Notes under the pieces: generated by a model
The model's database searches: none
What the model was told of the DNA's origin: nothing
The model's input: only the letters and a program-made list of their open reading frames with translations
Translations under genes and position numbers: made by a program
From: Streptomyces spinoverrucosus
GTDB lineage: Bacteria; Actinomycetota; Actinomycetes; Streptomycetales; Streptomycetaceae
Assembly: GCF_006539505.1 (NCBI RefSeq)
Contig: NZ_BJND01000040.1
Span: 1 to 64,000 of the forward strand
DNA: 64,000 nucleotides
Direction: 5' to 3'
Shown: in pieces, positions 33,612 through 43,300 of the stretch
How the letters are laid out: each line of letters starts with the position of its first letter
Position numbering within the stretch: the first letter of the stretch is position 1

Positions 33612-35363
33612 ATGCCGGCAGGCGCGCGGGAGCGCTGGGTGCGTACGGGCGGGGTCGAGCTCTGTGTGGCCGAGCTGGGGGATCCCAAGCAGCCGACGGT
33701 CGTCCTCGTGCACGGCTATCCGGACAGCAAGGAGGTGTGGTCCGAGGTCGCGACCCGCCTCGCCGGACGCTTCCACGTCGTGCTGTACGACGTCCGGGGC
33801 CACGGCCGGTCGACGGCACCACAGCCACTGCGCGGCGGGTTCACACTGGAGAAGCTGACGGACGACTTCCTGGCCGTCGTGAACGCGGTGAGTCCGGACC
33901 GTCCGGTGCATCTGGTCGGGCACGACTGGGGCTCGGTGCAGGCCTGGGAGTTCGTCACCGTCCGGCGCACCGAGGGCCGGATCGCCTCGTTCACCTCGAT
34001 GTCGGGGCCGTCCCTGGACCACTTCGGCCACTGGATCCAGCAGCGGATCAAGCGCCCCACCCCGCGCCGGGTCGGCCAACTCCTCGGCCAGGGCGCCAAG
34101 TCCTGGTACGTGTACCTGCTGCACACACCCGTCCTGCCCGAGCTGGCCTGGCGCGGCCCCCTCGGCAAACACTGGCCGCGCATCCTGCAGCGCATGGAGA
34201 AGGCCCCCGCCGACGCCTACCCGACCGCATCGCTGCCCACGGACGCGGCACACGGGGCGTGGCTGTACCGGGACAACGTACGGCGTCGGCTGCGCAGACC
34301 GCGCCCGGACGCGTACGCGCACGCGCCCGTGCAGCTCATCACGCCCCTCGGGGACGCGTTCTTGTCCGAGCGGCTCTACAACGATCTGGAGCGGTGGGCT
34401 CCGCAACTGACCCGGCGGACGCTCCCCGCCAGGCACTGGGTCCCGCGCACCCGCCCGGACCAGCTGGCCGCCTGGATCGAGGAGTTCGTGATCGCGAACG
34501 AAGGAGGCAGGCCGGTGATCGAGGCGACAGGCCGCTACGCGGACCGTTTCGGCGGGCAGCTCGTGCTGGTCACGGGCGCGGGCAGCGGCATCGGCAGGGC
34601 CACGGCGTTCGCGTTCGCGGAGGCCGGCGCGCGCGTGATCGCCGTCGACCGGGACGCGGAGGGAGCGTCCCGGACCGCGGAGATGTCCCGCCTGATCGGT
34701 GCGCCGGAAGCCTGGGCCGAAATGGTCGACGTCTCCGACGAGCAGGCGATGGAGAAGCTCGCGGAGAAGGTCGCGACCGAGTACGGCGTCGTGGACGTCC
34801 TGGTGAACAACGCCGGTATCGGCCTGTCCGGACGCTTCCTGGACACCACCCCGGAGGACTGGCGCAAGGTCCTCGACGTCAACCTGTGGGGCGTGATCCA
34901 CGGCTGCCGGCTCTTCGGCCGGCAGATGGCCGAGCGCGGGCAGGGCGGCCACATCGTCAACACGACCTCGGCGGCGGCGTACCAACCCTCCCGGGCACTG
35001 CCCGCCTACAGCACCTCCAAGGCCGCCGTGCTGATGCTCAGCGAGTGCCTGCGCGCGGAACTCGCCGGGCAGGGCATCGGCGTCACGGCCATATGCCCCG
35101 GCTTCGTCAACACCAACATCACCTCGACGGCACGGTTCGCGGGAGTGGACGCGGCGGAGGAGAAGCGGCGCCAGCAGCGGTCCGCACGCCTGTACGGGCT
35201 GCGGAACTATCCGCCGGAGAAGGTCGCCGACGCGATCCTGCGGGCGGTCGTGCGCAACGAGGCGGTGGTGCCGGTGACTCCTGAGGCCCGCGGCGCCTAC
35301 CTGCTGTCGCGGTTCATGCCGGGTGCGCTGCGCAGGATCGCCCGGGTGGAACCACGGTTGTGA
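33612..35363 (+). CDS. Alpha/beta-hydrolase and SDR fusion, EphD-like
   Basis: The 583-residue protein joins an epoxide-hydrolase-like alpha/beta hydrolase (about 1-300) to a short-chain dehydrogenase (about 310-583). The hydrolase has HGYPDS at 34-39 and nucleophile Asp105 in GHDWGS. The SDR has the nucleotide motif TGAGSGIG, NNAG and the catalytic YSTSK. This is the architecture of mycobacterial EphD, linked there to lipid or mycolate modification; Streptomyces has no mycolates, so the substrate must differ. An in-frame GTG at 33606 would overlap the upstream stop; I prefer the ATG 33612, which has GGAGGA at better spacing. Confidence 0.88.
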   Translation: MPAGARERWVRTGGVELCVAELGDPKQPTVVLVHGYPDSKEVWSEVATRLAGRFHVVLYDVRGHGRSTAPQPLRGGFTLEKLTDDFLAVVNAVSPDRPVHLVGHDWGSVQAWEFVTVRRTEGRIASFTSMSGPSLDHFGHWIQQRIKRPTPRRVGQLLGQGAKSWYVYLLHTPVLPELAWRGPLGKHWPRILQRMEKAPADAYPTASLPTDAAHGAWLYRDNVRRRLRRPRPDAYAHAPVQLITPLGDAFLSERLYNDLERWAPQLTRRTLPARHWVPRTRPDQLAAWIEEFVIANEGGRPVIEATGRYADRFGGQLVLVTGAGSGIGRATAFAFAEAGARVIAVDRDAEGASRTAEMSRLIGAPEAWAEMVDVSDEQAMEKLAEKVATEYGVVDVLVNNAGIGLSGRFLDTTPEDWRKVLDVNLWGVIHGCRLFGRQMAERGQGGHIVNTTSAAAYQPSRALPAYSTSKAAVLMLSECLRAELAGQGIGVTAICPGFVNTNITSTARFAGVDAAEEKRRQQRSARLYGLRNYPPEKVADAILRAVVRNEAVVPVTPEARGAYLLSRFMPGALRRIARVEPRL

Positions 35364-35376
35364 GCGGGGCACGCGC

Positions 35377-36309
35377 ATGAGCGAGCCGACGTACCGCATC
35401 GAGGACCTCGCCCACCTCACGGGCACCACCGTCCGCACCATCCGCGCCTACCAGGACCGCGGCGTCCTCCTCCGCCCGGAACGCCGTGGCCGAGCCAACG
35501 CCTACACGGACGCGCACGTCACCCGCCTCCGCCAGATCGCCGACCTCCTGGACCGGGGCTACACCCTGGCCTCGATCAAGGAGCTGCTGGAGGCCCACGA
35601 CTCCGGCCGCGGCCTCGGCGGGGTCCTCGGCCTGGTCGCCGAGGTGGACGGCCCATGGACCGACGAGGAGCCGTCCCGGATCACCCGCGCCGAACTGACC
35701 GACCGCTTCGGCGGCATCCCCGACGCCGCGGCGATCGCCCAGGCCGTCGAGCTGGGGGTACTGGAGCCCGTACCGGGCGACGAGGACGCGTTCGTCGTGC
35801 CGAGCCCTCAAGAGCTCGCCGTGGCCGTGGAGTTGCATGCGGCAGGAGTGCCGCTGTCCGCGCTCTCCGATCATCTGCGGGAGTTGAGGGCCCAGGTCGA
35901 GCACATCGCCTCCCGCTTCCTGGAGTTCACCACCGAGCACGTCTTCGCCCGCTACCTCGACGGACCCCACCGCCCGACGGACGCGGACGCGGCAGAAGCG
36001 GCCACTCTCGTACGACGGCTGCGCCCCCTGGCCCGTCAGACGGTGGACGCGGAACTCGCCCGCGCGATGCGGGTGTTGGCGTCCCGGCAGCTGCGCCGGC
36101 ACCTCGGCGGAGGCGGGGCCGTGGAGGCGGGGGGCGAGACGCGACTGGTGCGGATACCGGCGGACACGATGCGGGCCGTGGAGGAGCTGGTTGGCGCGGA
36201 GCAGGCGGGTACGTTTGTCACTCTCGCCGCTGAACGGGAGGTTCGGGCGCGGGCCTTGGATTGCCTGGCGTCACGCGAGACAAAGACCCCCAAAAGTGAC
36301 GAAAAGTGA
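35377..36309 (+). CDS. MerR-family transcriptional regulator
   Basis: The 310-residue protein begins with a MerR winged-helix domain (YRIEDLAHLTGTTVRTIRAY, then RRGRANAYTDAHVTRLRQI) and a coiled helix, followed by a long effector domain without recognisable Cys clusters. It lies 13 bp after the EphD-like gene and is probably co-transcribed with it and the M24 peptidase, so it may regulate this operon. The effector is unknown. Confidence 0.85.
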   Translation: MSEPTYRIEDLAHLTGTTVRTIRAYQDRGVLLRPERRGRANAYTDAHVTRLRQIADLLDRGYTLASIKELLEAHDSGRGLGGVLGLVAEVDGPWTDEEPSRITRAELTDRFGGIPDAAAIAQAVELGVLEPVPGDEDAFVVPSPQELAVAVELHAAGVPLSALSDHLRELRAQVEHIASRFLEFTTEHVFARYLDGPHRPTDADAAEAATLVRRLRPLARQTVDAELARAMRVLASRQLRRHLGGGGAVEAGGETRLVRIPADTMRAVEELVGAEQAGTFVTLAAEREVRARALDCLASRETKTPKSDEK

Positions 36310-36325
36310 TGAAGCAGGTGGGTGC

Positions 36326-36379
36326 TTGTCCACAGCTCCGCCCATCTCCCTGTGGATAACTCCAGGTAGTTGTGGATCA
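36326..36379. other. Three DnaA boxes upstream of kptA
   Basis: TTGTCCACA lies at 36326-36334 (plus), TTATCCACA at 36351-36359 (minus), and a weaker TGATCCACA at 36371-36379 (minus). They fill the 126-bp spacer between the MerR gene and kptA, so replication-initiator binding here could affect kptA transcription. Confidence 0.65.
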
Positions 36380-36435
36380 AACCTCCCGAGCAAAATCAAG
36401 TGCGTGATCCGCGTCTCTCCCGGCACGCTGAAGGC

Positions 36436-36984
36436 ATGGACGACAGACGCACCGTGAAGGTGTCGAAGTACCTCTCGAAGCACCTGCGCCACCAGCCGGA
36501 GCGCATCGGGCTCACCCTCGACGAGGGCGGCTGGGTCGAGGTCGACACACTGATCGCGGCGGCGGCCGCGCACGGGTTCCGGTTCACCCGCGAAGAGCTG
36601 GACCACGTGGTCGCGACGAACGACAAGAAACGCTTCGCCATCGAGGGCACCCGGATCCGCGCCAGCCAGGGCCACAGCATCGAGGTCGACCTCGGGTTGC
36701 CCCCGGCGACCCCACCGCCGTACCTCTACCACGGCACCGTGGCCGGCAACCTGGACGCGATCCGCGCCGAAGGGCTCAGGCCCATGAACCGCCACGACGT
36801 GCACCTCTCGGCCGACCGCGCGACCGCGACCCGGGTCGGCGCCCGCCGGGGCCGCCCCGTGGTGCTGGCCGTGGACGCGGGTGCGATGCACCGCGACGGC
36901 CATGTGTTCCAGGTCAGCGCGAACGGGGTGTGGCTGACGAAGGACGTACCGCCGCAGTACTTGCGCTTTCCCGAGCGGCACTGA
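36436..36984 (+). CDS. kptA: RNA 2'-phosphotransferase KptA/Tpt1
   Basis: The 182-residue protein is a complete Tpt1 homologue. These enzymes move an internal RNA 2'-phosphate to NAD+, giving ADP-ribose 1''-2''-cyclic phosphate. The RNA-binding N-lobe contains SKYLSKHLRHQPERIGL with the essential Arg-His, and RASQGHSIEVDL. The NAD+ lobe contains YHGTVAGNL and HLSADRATATRVGARRG. Bacteria have no known 2'-phosphate tRNA splicing, so the physiological substrate is uncertain; NAD-dependent phosphorylation of other RNA ends is possible. The start at 36436 follows GAAGG. Confidence 0.9.
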   Translation: MDDRRTVKVSKYLSKHLRHQPERIGLTLDEGGWVEVDTLIAAAAAHGFRFTREELDHVVATNDKKRFAIEGTRIRASQGHSIEVDLGLPPATPPPYLYHGTVAGNLDAIRAEGLRPMNRHDVHLSADRATATRVGARRGRPVVLAVDAGAMHRDGHVFQVSANGVWLTKDVPPQYLRFPERH

Positions 36985-37014
36985 GCCTGCGTGATCCCTG
37001 GTGTGGAGTTTGGT

Positions 37015-37164
37015 ATGGACCACCTGCCCACGACCGAAGCCGCCGCACCGCCGCACGACGATGTGCCCGACTTCCTGGTCGTGCCGCTGCCGGGAGACCG
37101 TACGCACAAGGAGTTCATCCTGCTGATCACTCTGACGCCGTGGCTGAGCCGTCACGTGCGGTGA
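37015..37164 (+). CDS. 49-residue hypothetical protein
   Basis: This short frame starts MDHLPTTEAAAPPHDDVPDF and contains LVVPLPGDRTHKEFILLITL. GC-rich third positions and sensible composition suggest a real small gene. GTGTGGAG lies upstream as a weak ribosome site. Its stop is 2 bp before the parS site at 37167. No function is apparent. Confidence 0.45.
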   Translation: MDHLPTTEAAAPPHDDVPDFLVVPLPGDRTHKEFILLITLTPWLSRHVR

Positions 37165-37166
37165 CT

Positions 37167-37180
37167 GTTTCACGTGAAAC
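37167..37180. other. parS site, perfect
   Basis: GTTTCACGTGAAAC matches the ParB-binding consensus of Streptomyces exactly. It lies in the promoter region of the flavin oxidoreductase gene, 26 bp upstream of its ATG. Confidence 0.85.
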
Positions 37181-37206
37181 ACGCCAGGCCGCTTAGGCTC
37201 GGCTCC

Positions 37207-38109
37207 ATGAGTCTGCGTCTGAGCACTGTGATCCTCCCGTACCGCCGCTGGCACGAGGGCAGCCGATCGGCCTGGCAGCGCGCGGAGCAGCTCGGTTTCC
37301 ACACCGCGTACACCTACGACCATCTGTCCTGGCGCAGCTTCCGGGACGGCCCGTGGTTCGGCGCCGTACCGACGCTGACCGCCGCCGCGGCCGTCACCGA
37401 CCGGATGCGGTTGGGCACCCTGGTGACCTCGCCGAACTTCCGGCATCCGGTGACCCTCGCCAAGGAACTGATCTCCCTCGACGACATCTCTGGCGGCCGG
37501 ATCACGCTGGGTATCGGCGCGGGCGGCACCGGCTTCGACGCCACCGCGCTGGGGCAGGAGGCCTGGGCCCCGAAGGAGCGTGCCGACCGGTTCGCCGAGT
37601 TCGTGCCGCTGCTGGACCGGCTGCTCACCGAGGACGCGGTGTCGTACAAGGGCGACTACTACGCGGCGCACGAGGCGCGCAACATCCCCGGCTGTGTGCA
37701 GCGCCCCCGGCTGCCGTTCGCGGTGGCCGCCACCGGCCCGCGCGGGCTGAAGCTCGCAGCCCGCCACGGGCAGGCGTGGGTGACGACCGGCGATCCCAAG
37801 CTCTACACGGACGGCACGCCCGAGCAGTCGGTTCAGGCCATTCGGCGGCAGGCCGAGCGGCTCGCCGATGCCTGCGCCGCGATGGGCCGCGACATCTCCG
37901 GCATGGACAAGGTCCTGCTCACGGGCTTCACTCCGGACCGCAACCGGCCGCTGAAGTCCCTCGACGCGTTCGTGGACTTCGCGGGGCGGCACCAGGAGCT
38001 GGGCTTCACCGAGATCGTGATCCACTGGCCCATCCCCGACTCGGACTTCGCCGCGGAGCAGAAGGTGTTCGAGCAGATCGCGATGGAGGCACTGGCGCAG
38101 CTGGGCTGA
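37207..38109 (+). CDS. LLM-class flavin-dependent oxidoreductase
   Basis: The 300-residue luciferase-like TIM barrel shows YDHLSWRSFRDGPWFGAVP, LGTLVTSPNFRHPVTLAKEL, GRITLGIGAGG and the C-terminal GFTEIVIHWP. Members use FMN or F420; the F420-type is common in Streptomyces, but the cofactor cannot be decided here. No strong ribosome site precedes the ATG at 37207. The parS site just upstream would place a ParB nucleoprotein complex over its promoter. Confidence 0.85.
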   Translation: MSLRLSTVILPYRRWHEGSRSAWQRAEQLGFHTAYTYDHLSWRSFRDGPWFGAVPTLTAAAAVTDRMRLGTLVTSPNFRHPVTLAKELISLDDISGGRITLGIGAGGTGFDATALGQEAWAPKERADRFAEFVPLLDRLLTEDAVSYKGDYYAAHEARNIPGCVQRPRLPFAVAATGPRGLKLAARHGQAWVTTGDPKLYTDGTPEQSVQAIRRQAERLADACAAMGRDISGMDKVLLTGFTPDRNRPLKSLDAFVDFAGRHQELGFTEIVIHWPIPDSDFAAEQKVFEQIAMEALAQLG

Positions 38110-38214
38110 GCCGAGCAGCCGTCGCTGGGCGCAACGGCACAGGTGGGCAGCGGTATCCACTCACCTGTGCGGACTCCCGCACGGCCGTGCAGGCATATGC
38201 GCGAGAATGGCCGG

Positions 38215-39084
38215 GTGACCTCAGCGACTCGACAGCCCGAGACCCCGGCCGCCGCAGTTCCGCCCCGGCTGATCGCCACCGACCTCGACGGCACCCTGCT
38301 CCGCGACGACAAGTCGGTGTCCCCACGCACGATCGCCGCCCTCGCGGCCGCCGAGGAGGCGGGCATTGAGGTCTTCTTCGTCACCGGCCGCCCGGCTCGC
38401 TGGATGGACGTCGTCAGCGACCACGTCCACGGTCACGGCCTCGCGATCTGCGGCAACGGCGCCGCCGTGGTCGACCTGCACGGCGGCCCCGGCACCCACC
38501 GGTTCGTGAAGGTGCGGGAGCTGGCACGGGAGAACGCGCTCGACGCCGTACGACTGCTGCGGGATGCGGCGCCCGGCACGGTGTACGCGGTGGAGCAGAC
38601 GTACGGCTTCTACCAGGAGCCGGACTATCCGAAGCTGCACATGGAGGTCCCGGACGCCCTGGCGCCGGCCGAGCAGCTGCTGGCGCCGGACGCGCCCGGG
38701 GCGGGCGAGCCCGTGCTCAAGATCCTCGCCTATCACCCCGAGATCGACCCGGACGCCTTCCTCACGCTGGCCCGGCTCGCCATCGGCGAGCGCGCCAACG
38801 TCACCCGGTCCAGCCCCAGCGCCCTGCTGGAGATCAGCGGTCCCGGCGTCTCCAAGGCCAGCACGCTCGCCCTGTGCTGCGCCGAGCGCGGTATCTCCCA
38901 CGAGGAGGTCGTCGCCTTCGGTGACATGCCCAACGACGTCGAGATGCTCACCTGGGCGGGCCAGTCGTACGCCATGGGCAACGCCCACCCGGACGTGATC
39001 GCCGCGGCGTCGGGCCGGACGGTCGCCAACAACGACGACGGGGTGGCGGTCGTGATCGAGCGGATGCTGGCGGAGCGGGTCTGA
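38215..39084 (+). CDS. Cof-type HAD phosphatase
   Basis: The 289-residue protein has the HAD nucleophile motif DLDGTLLRDDK, motif II VTGRPARW, the conserved Lys in GVSKASTLA and motif IV FGDMPNDVEML. It is a paralogue of the gene at 27411. The GTG at 38215 is preferred because conserved sequence starts soon after; an upstream ATG at 38197 gives only six extra residues. Its last codons form one arm of the terminator. Confidence 0.87.
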   Translation: MTSATRQPETPAAAVPPRLIATDLDGTLLRDDKSVSPRTIAALAAAEEAGIEVFFVTGRPARWMDVVSDHVHGHGLAICGNGAAVVDLHGGPGTHRFVKVRELARENALDAVRLLRDAAPGTVYAVEQTYGFYQEPDYPKLHMEVPDALAPAEQLLAPDAPGAGEPVLKILAYHPEIDPDAFLTLARLAIGERANVTRSSPSALLEISGPGVSKASTLALCCAERGISHEEVVAFGDMPNDVEMLTWAGQSYAMGNAHPDVIAAASGRTVANNDDGVAVVIERMLAERV

Positions 39085-39116
39085 TCGTCCGCGAGGGCGG
39101 TCAGACCCGCTCCGCC
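39069..39116. terminator. Bidirectional terminator between convergent genes
   Basis: A perfect 16-bp stem begins GGCGGAGCGGG at 39069, includes the HAD stop codon, and is closed by TCAGACCCGCTCCGCC at 39101-39116. It separates the HAD gene from the convergent M23 peptidase gene. Confidence 0.8.
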
Positions 39117-39143
39117 GTCGTATCGGACGTTGGCTCATCGGCG

Positions 39144-40202
39144 TCAGAGGTGGACCCCTCGTGCCGCCAGCCACGGCACCGGATCCACCCCCGACCCCAG
39201 TTCCGGAGTGACCCGTACCTCGAAATGCAGGTGAGGGCCGGTCGAGTTGCCGGTCGTACCGGACTGACCGATCCACTGACCCGGCGCCACGCGGGCCCCC
39301 TGGTCGACGGCGACCGAGGCGAGGTGGGCGTACTGCGTGTAGTAGCCGCCGGGGTGCGCGATCACGATCTGGATGCCGAAGGCGCCGCCGCAGGACACCT
39401 TCACGACCCGGCCACCGCCGACGGACCGCACCGGCGTGCCGATCGGCACCGCGAAGTCCTGCCCGGTGTGCCGGTTCGCCCACCTCGCACCGCCGCTGCC
39501 GAACCGCGCTGACAGCTGGTACGTCTTCACCGGCGCCACCCACCCGCGTTTGCGGGACACGTCCCGCTGGTGGAGGCGGACGGCACCCCGGCAGGTGCCC
39601 GACGCGGCGGAGGAGTCGGCCTCCGCCTGCAACCGCCGGCGGGCCTCCTCCAGTTTGCGCTCGATGTCCCGCTTCAGCGCCGCGAGCTCGGCGTTCCGCC
39701 GCTCCAGCGCCTTCCACTCCGCCGCGGCCTTGCCCTCGTCCGCCGCGAGCTTGGCCTGCGCACGACGGCTCCTGCTGATCGCGTTGTTGACAGCGAGGTC
39801 CGCCTTCGACACGGCGTGCTGTCGGCGGAGCAGTTCCTCAGGATTGTCGGCGAGGAGCATGCGTGCGGTGAGGGGGACGTCCCCGCCGCTGCGGTACTGG
39901 GCGCGCGCGATCCGGCCCAGGTCCTCGTGCAGGGCGGCGAGCTGCCGCCGTTCGCGGTCGAGGTGTGCGTCCAGCCGCTGAGCCCGCGCTCGATGCGCCT
40001 GGACCTGCCGCCGTCCCTGTTCGTACTGCCGCGTCGTCGCCGCCGCGTCCTCGTACAGCCGCGCCACCTCGGCGCTGACACCGGGATCGGCGCCGCCCCG
40101 GGCCGGGCTCCTCCCGGGCGTCTCGGTGGGCCGGGCCGCGAGCACGGCGAGCGCGCACAGCAGCGCCGGAACGAGCCAGCGGGGGCGGCGGGATGAGCGC
40201 AT
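39144..40202 (-). CDS. Exported M23 peptidase with coiled-coil domain
   Basis: The 352-residue protein has an N-terminal hydrophobic segment (WLVPALLCALAVLAA, about 10-25), a long coiled coil (about 45-205, rich in Arg, Glu, Ala) and a LytM/M23 domain (about 240-345). The zinc ligands of M23 are visible in RHTGQDFA (His, Asp) and HLHFEV (HxH). This layout matches EnvC/NlpD-like and RipA-type cell-wall hydrolases or activators. It probably acts on peptidoglycan outside the membrane. The start is placed at ATG 40202 before the basic SSRRPRW stretch. Confidence 0.88.
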   Translation of the reverse strand: MRSSRRPRWLVPALLCALAVLAARPTETPGRSPARGGADPGVSAEVARLYEDAAATTRQYEQGRRQVQAHRARAQRLDAHLDRERRQLAALHEDLGRIARAQYRSGGDVPLTARMLLADNPEELLRRQHAVSKADLAVNNAISRSRRAQAKLAADEGKAAAEWKALERRNAELAALKRDIERKLEEARRRLQAEADSSAASGTCRGAVRLHQRDVSRKRGWVAPVKTYQLSARFGSGGARWANRHTGQDFAVPIGTPVRSVGGGRVVKVSCGGAFGIQIVIAHPGGYYTQYAHLASVAVDQGARVAPGQWIGQSGTTGNSTGPHLHFEVRVTPELGSGVDPVPWLAARGVHL

Positions 40203-40359
40203 GTCAGCGATCCTGGCCCGCACGGCCTCTGTGGTCCTGTCGAAGTCGTACGCCTGGGGGACGTCGCGCACGGATGGAGCAGAGCGCTACGGCCGAACAG
40301 GGGGCGGTGCCCGGTGGTCTGACGGGGCGTTGGTCAGTACGGCGCCTGCCGCACCATCC

Positions 40360-43300
40360 TCAGGCCGCTGCGGACATCAGCAGCTCCGCCTCGGCCTCCC
40401 GTTCCGCCATGGCCCGCAACGGGCCCTCCACCACGGCCAGCTCCGCGTACGGTCCGCGCTGCACCACCCGTCCCTCGTCCAGCACGATCACCTCGTCGAC
40501 GGCCTCCAGCCCGGCCAGCCGGTGCGTGATGAGCAGGGTCGTACGGCCCTCGGTGGCGGCCAGCAGGTCCGCGGTGAGCGCGTCGGCCGTCGGCAGGTCG
40601 AGGTGCTCGGCGGGCTCGTCGAGGACGAGGACGGGGAAGTCGGCCAGCAGCGCACGGGCCAGTGCCAGCCGCTGTCGCTGCCCGCCGGACAGCCGCGCCC
40701 CGTGCTCGCCGACCAGCGTGTCGAGCCCCTCGGGCAGGCCGTCGGCCCAGTCGAGCAGCCTGGCGCGCTGCAACGCGGCGCGCAGTTCGTCCTCGGTGGC
40801 GTCCTTCCTGGCGAGCAGCAGGTTCTCGCGCACCGAACTGTCGAAGAGGTGCGCGTCCTGCGCACACAACCCGACCAGCCGCCGTACGTCGTCACCCTCC
40901 AGGGCGTACGCGTCCACACCGGCGAGCGTGTACGAGCCGGCGTCCGCGTCCAGGAAGCGCAGCAGCACCTGCGCGAGCGTCGTCTTGCCGGACCCGGACG
41001 GGCCGACCACGGCGATCCGGCGCCCCTTGTCGAGCGTCAGGTCGAGCCCGGCGAGCGCGTCCCGGTCCTGTCCGGCGTGCCGGGCCGTCAGTCCCTTGAC
41101 GACGATCGGGAACGGCGACGCGGGCGCCTGCCGCGGCCGCTCGGGTTCGCGTACGGGCTCGGGGGCGTCCAGCACCTCGTACACCCGCTCGGCGCTCTTG
41201 CGCACCCGCTGCCGGAACTGCACGGCGAGCGGCATCCCGAGCACGGCTTCGAAGGCGGCCAGCGGGGTGAGCACGACGACGGCCATCGCCACGCCGTTCA
41301 GCCGTCCGGCGGCGACCGCCTGGGCGCCCACGAGCGCGGCGGCCGTGACAGTCAGCCCGGAGATCAGCGCGGTGAGCCCGTCACCGATCGCGGTGGCGGT
41401 GGCGGCGCGCGAGGCGATCCGGGTGAGCGCGGTGTCGGCCTGCCGGGTCTCGGCGGTACGTGCGGGCAGGGCGCCGGCGACGGTGAGTTCCGCGGTGCCG
41501 GTGAGCAGGTCGGCCACGCGCGTCGCGAGTACCCCTCGGGCGGGGGCGAGCCTGCGTTCCGCGCGCCGCGCCACGGCGGCGGTGACCAGCGGGACGCCGG
41601 CGCCGGCCGCGAGCAGTCCGACGGCGAGCACCGTGCCAGCCTCGGGCAGCAGCCAGCCGGTGAAGCCGACGGCGGCCGTGGAGACGGCGACCGCGGCACC
41701 GGCGGGCAGCAGCCACCTGAGCCAGTAGTCCTGCAGGGCGTCCACATCGGCGACGAGCCGCGACAGCAGGTCGCCCCGGCGGGCCTGGCGGAGCCCGGCC
41801 GGCGCCAGCCGTTCCAGTCGGCGGTAGACGGCCACCCGGGTGTCGGCCAGCATCCGCAGCACCGCGTCGTGCGACACGAGCCGCTCGGCGTACCGGAACA
41901 CGGCCCGCCCGATCCCGAAGGCGCGCGTCGCCGTTACGGCCACCATCAGATACAGCACGGGCGGCTGCTGCGAGGCCCGCGAGATGAGCCAGCCGGAGGT
42001 GGCCATGAGCCCGACGGCACTGCCGAGGGCGAGACTGCCGAGCAGCAGAGCCAGACCCAGCCGCCCGCGCCGGGCACCGGACAGGGCACGGACACGGGCC
42101 AGGACACCGGCATCGTCGCGTGTCGCGGGGGCGGCCTCGTGCGTGTCCCGAAGGGGCTCGGAGTCCGGGGCCGTCTCGATCGTCCCGCGAAGGGTCTCGG
42201 GGTGGTCCAGGCCCGTTTCGATCCTCCCGCGAAGGGCCTCGGGGTGGTCCAGGCCCGTTTCGATCGGCCGAGTGGCCTCCAGCGACAGCCCGGTGGCCAC
42301 GCGAGCGGGGGAGACGGCCTCGTCGAGCCCCGCCGCCTGTTCCGCCCCGTCGAGCCGCGCCCCCCATTCCGCCCCGTCCAGCCGCACCACCCGGTCCGCC
42401 ACGCCCAGCAGCGCCGGCCGGTGCACGACCAGCAGCACGGTCCGCCCGGCCGCCAACCGCCGTACCGCCGCGACGACTTCCGCCTCGGTCTCCCCGTCGA
42501 GCGCGGCCGTCGGCTCGTCGAGCAACAGCACGGGCCGGTCCGCGAGGAAGGCCCGGGCCAGCGCGAGGCGCTGCCGCTGCCCTGCGGACAGTCCGGCACC
42601 GTCCTCGCCGAGCACGGTGTCGACGCCCTGCGGGAGGGCGTCCACGAACGCGAGCGCTCCCGCGTCCGCCAACGCCCGGCGTACAGCGGCGTCGTCCGCG
42701 TCGGGGCGGGCCAGCCGTACGTTCTCGGCGATCGTCCCGGCGTACAGGTGCGGCCGCTGCGGCACCCAGGCGATCCGGGCCCGCCACTGCTCCAGATCGA
42801 CCTCGGCGAGATCCACTCCCCCGATCCGCACGCGGCCCTCGGTCGGTCGCACAAACCCCAGCAGCGCGTTCAGCAGCGTCGACTTGCCCACACCGCTCGG
42901 CCCGACGAGCGCGACCGTCTCCCCGGGCTCGACGTCGAAGGTCACGTCGGACACGGCGTCCATGGCCCGCCCGGGGTACCGGACGGTGACGCCCTCGAAG
43001 GACAGCGCACCCGCCGGTGGGGTTCGGGTCCCCGACTCCGGCACCGGCGTCTGAAGGACCGAGAAGATCTCCTCGGCCGCGGCGAGCCCCTCGGCCGCCG
43101 CGTGGTACTGCGCACCCACCTGCCGCAGCGGCAGATACGCCTCGGGCGCGAGGATCAGGATGACCAGGCCGACGTACAGGTCCATCTCGCCGTGCACGAG
43201 CCGCATGCCGATGGTCACGGCGACCAGCGCGACCGAGATCGTGGCCAGCAGCTCCAGCGCGAACGACGACAAGAACACGATCCGCAGCGTGCGCATCGTC

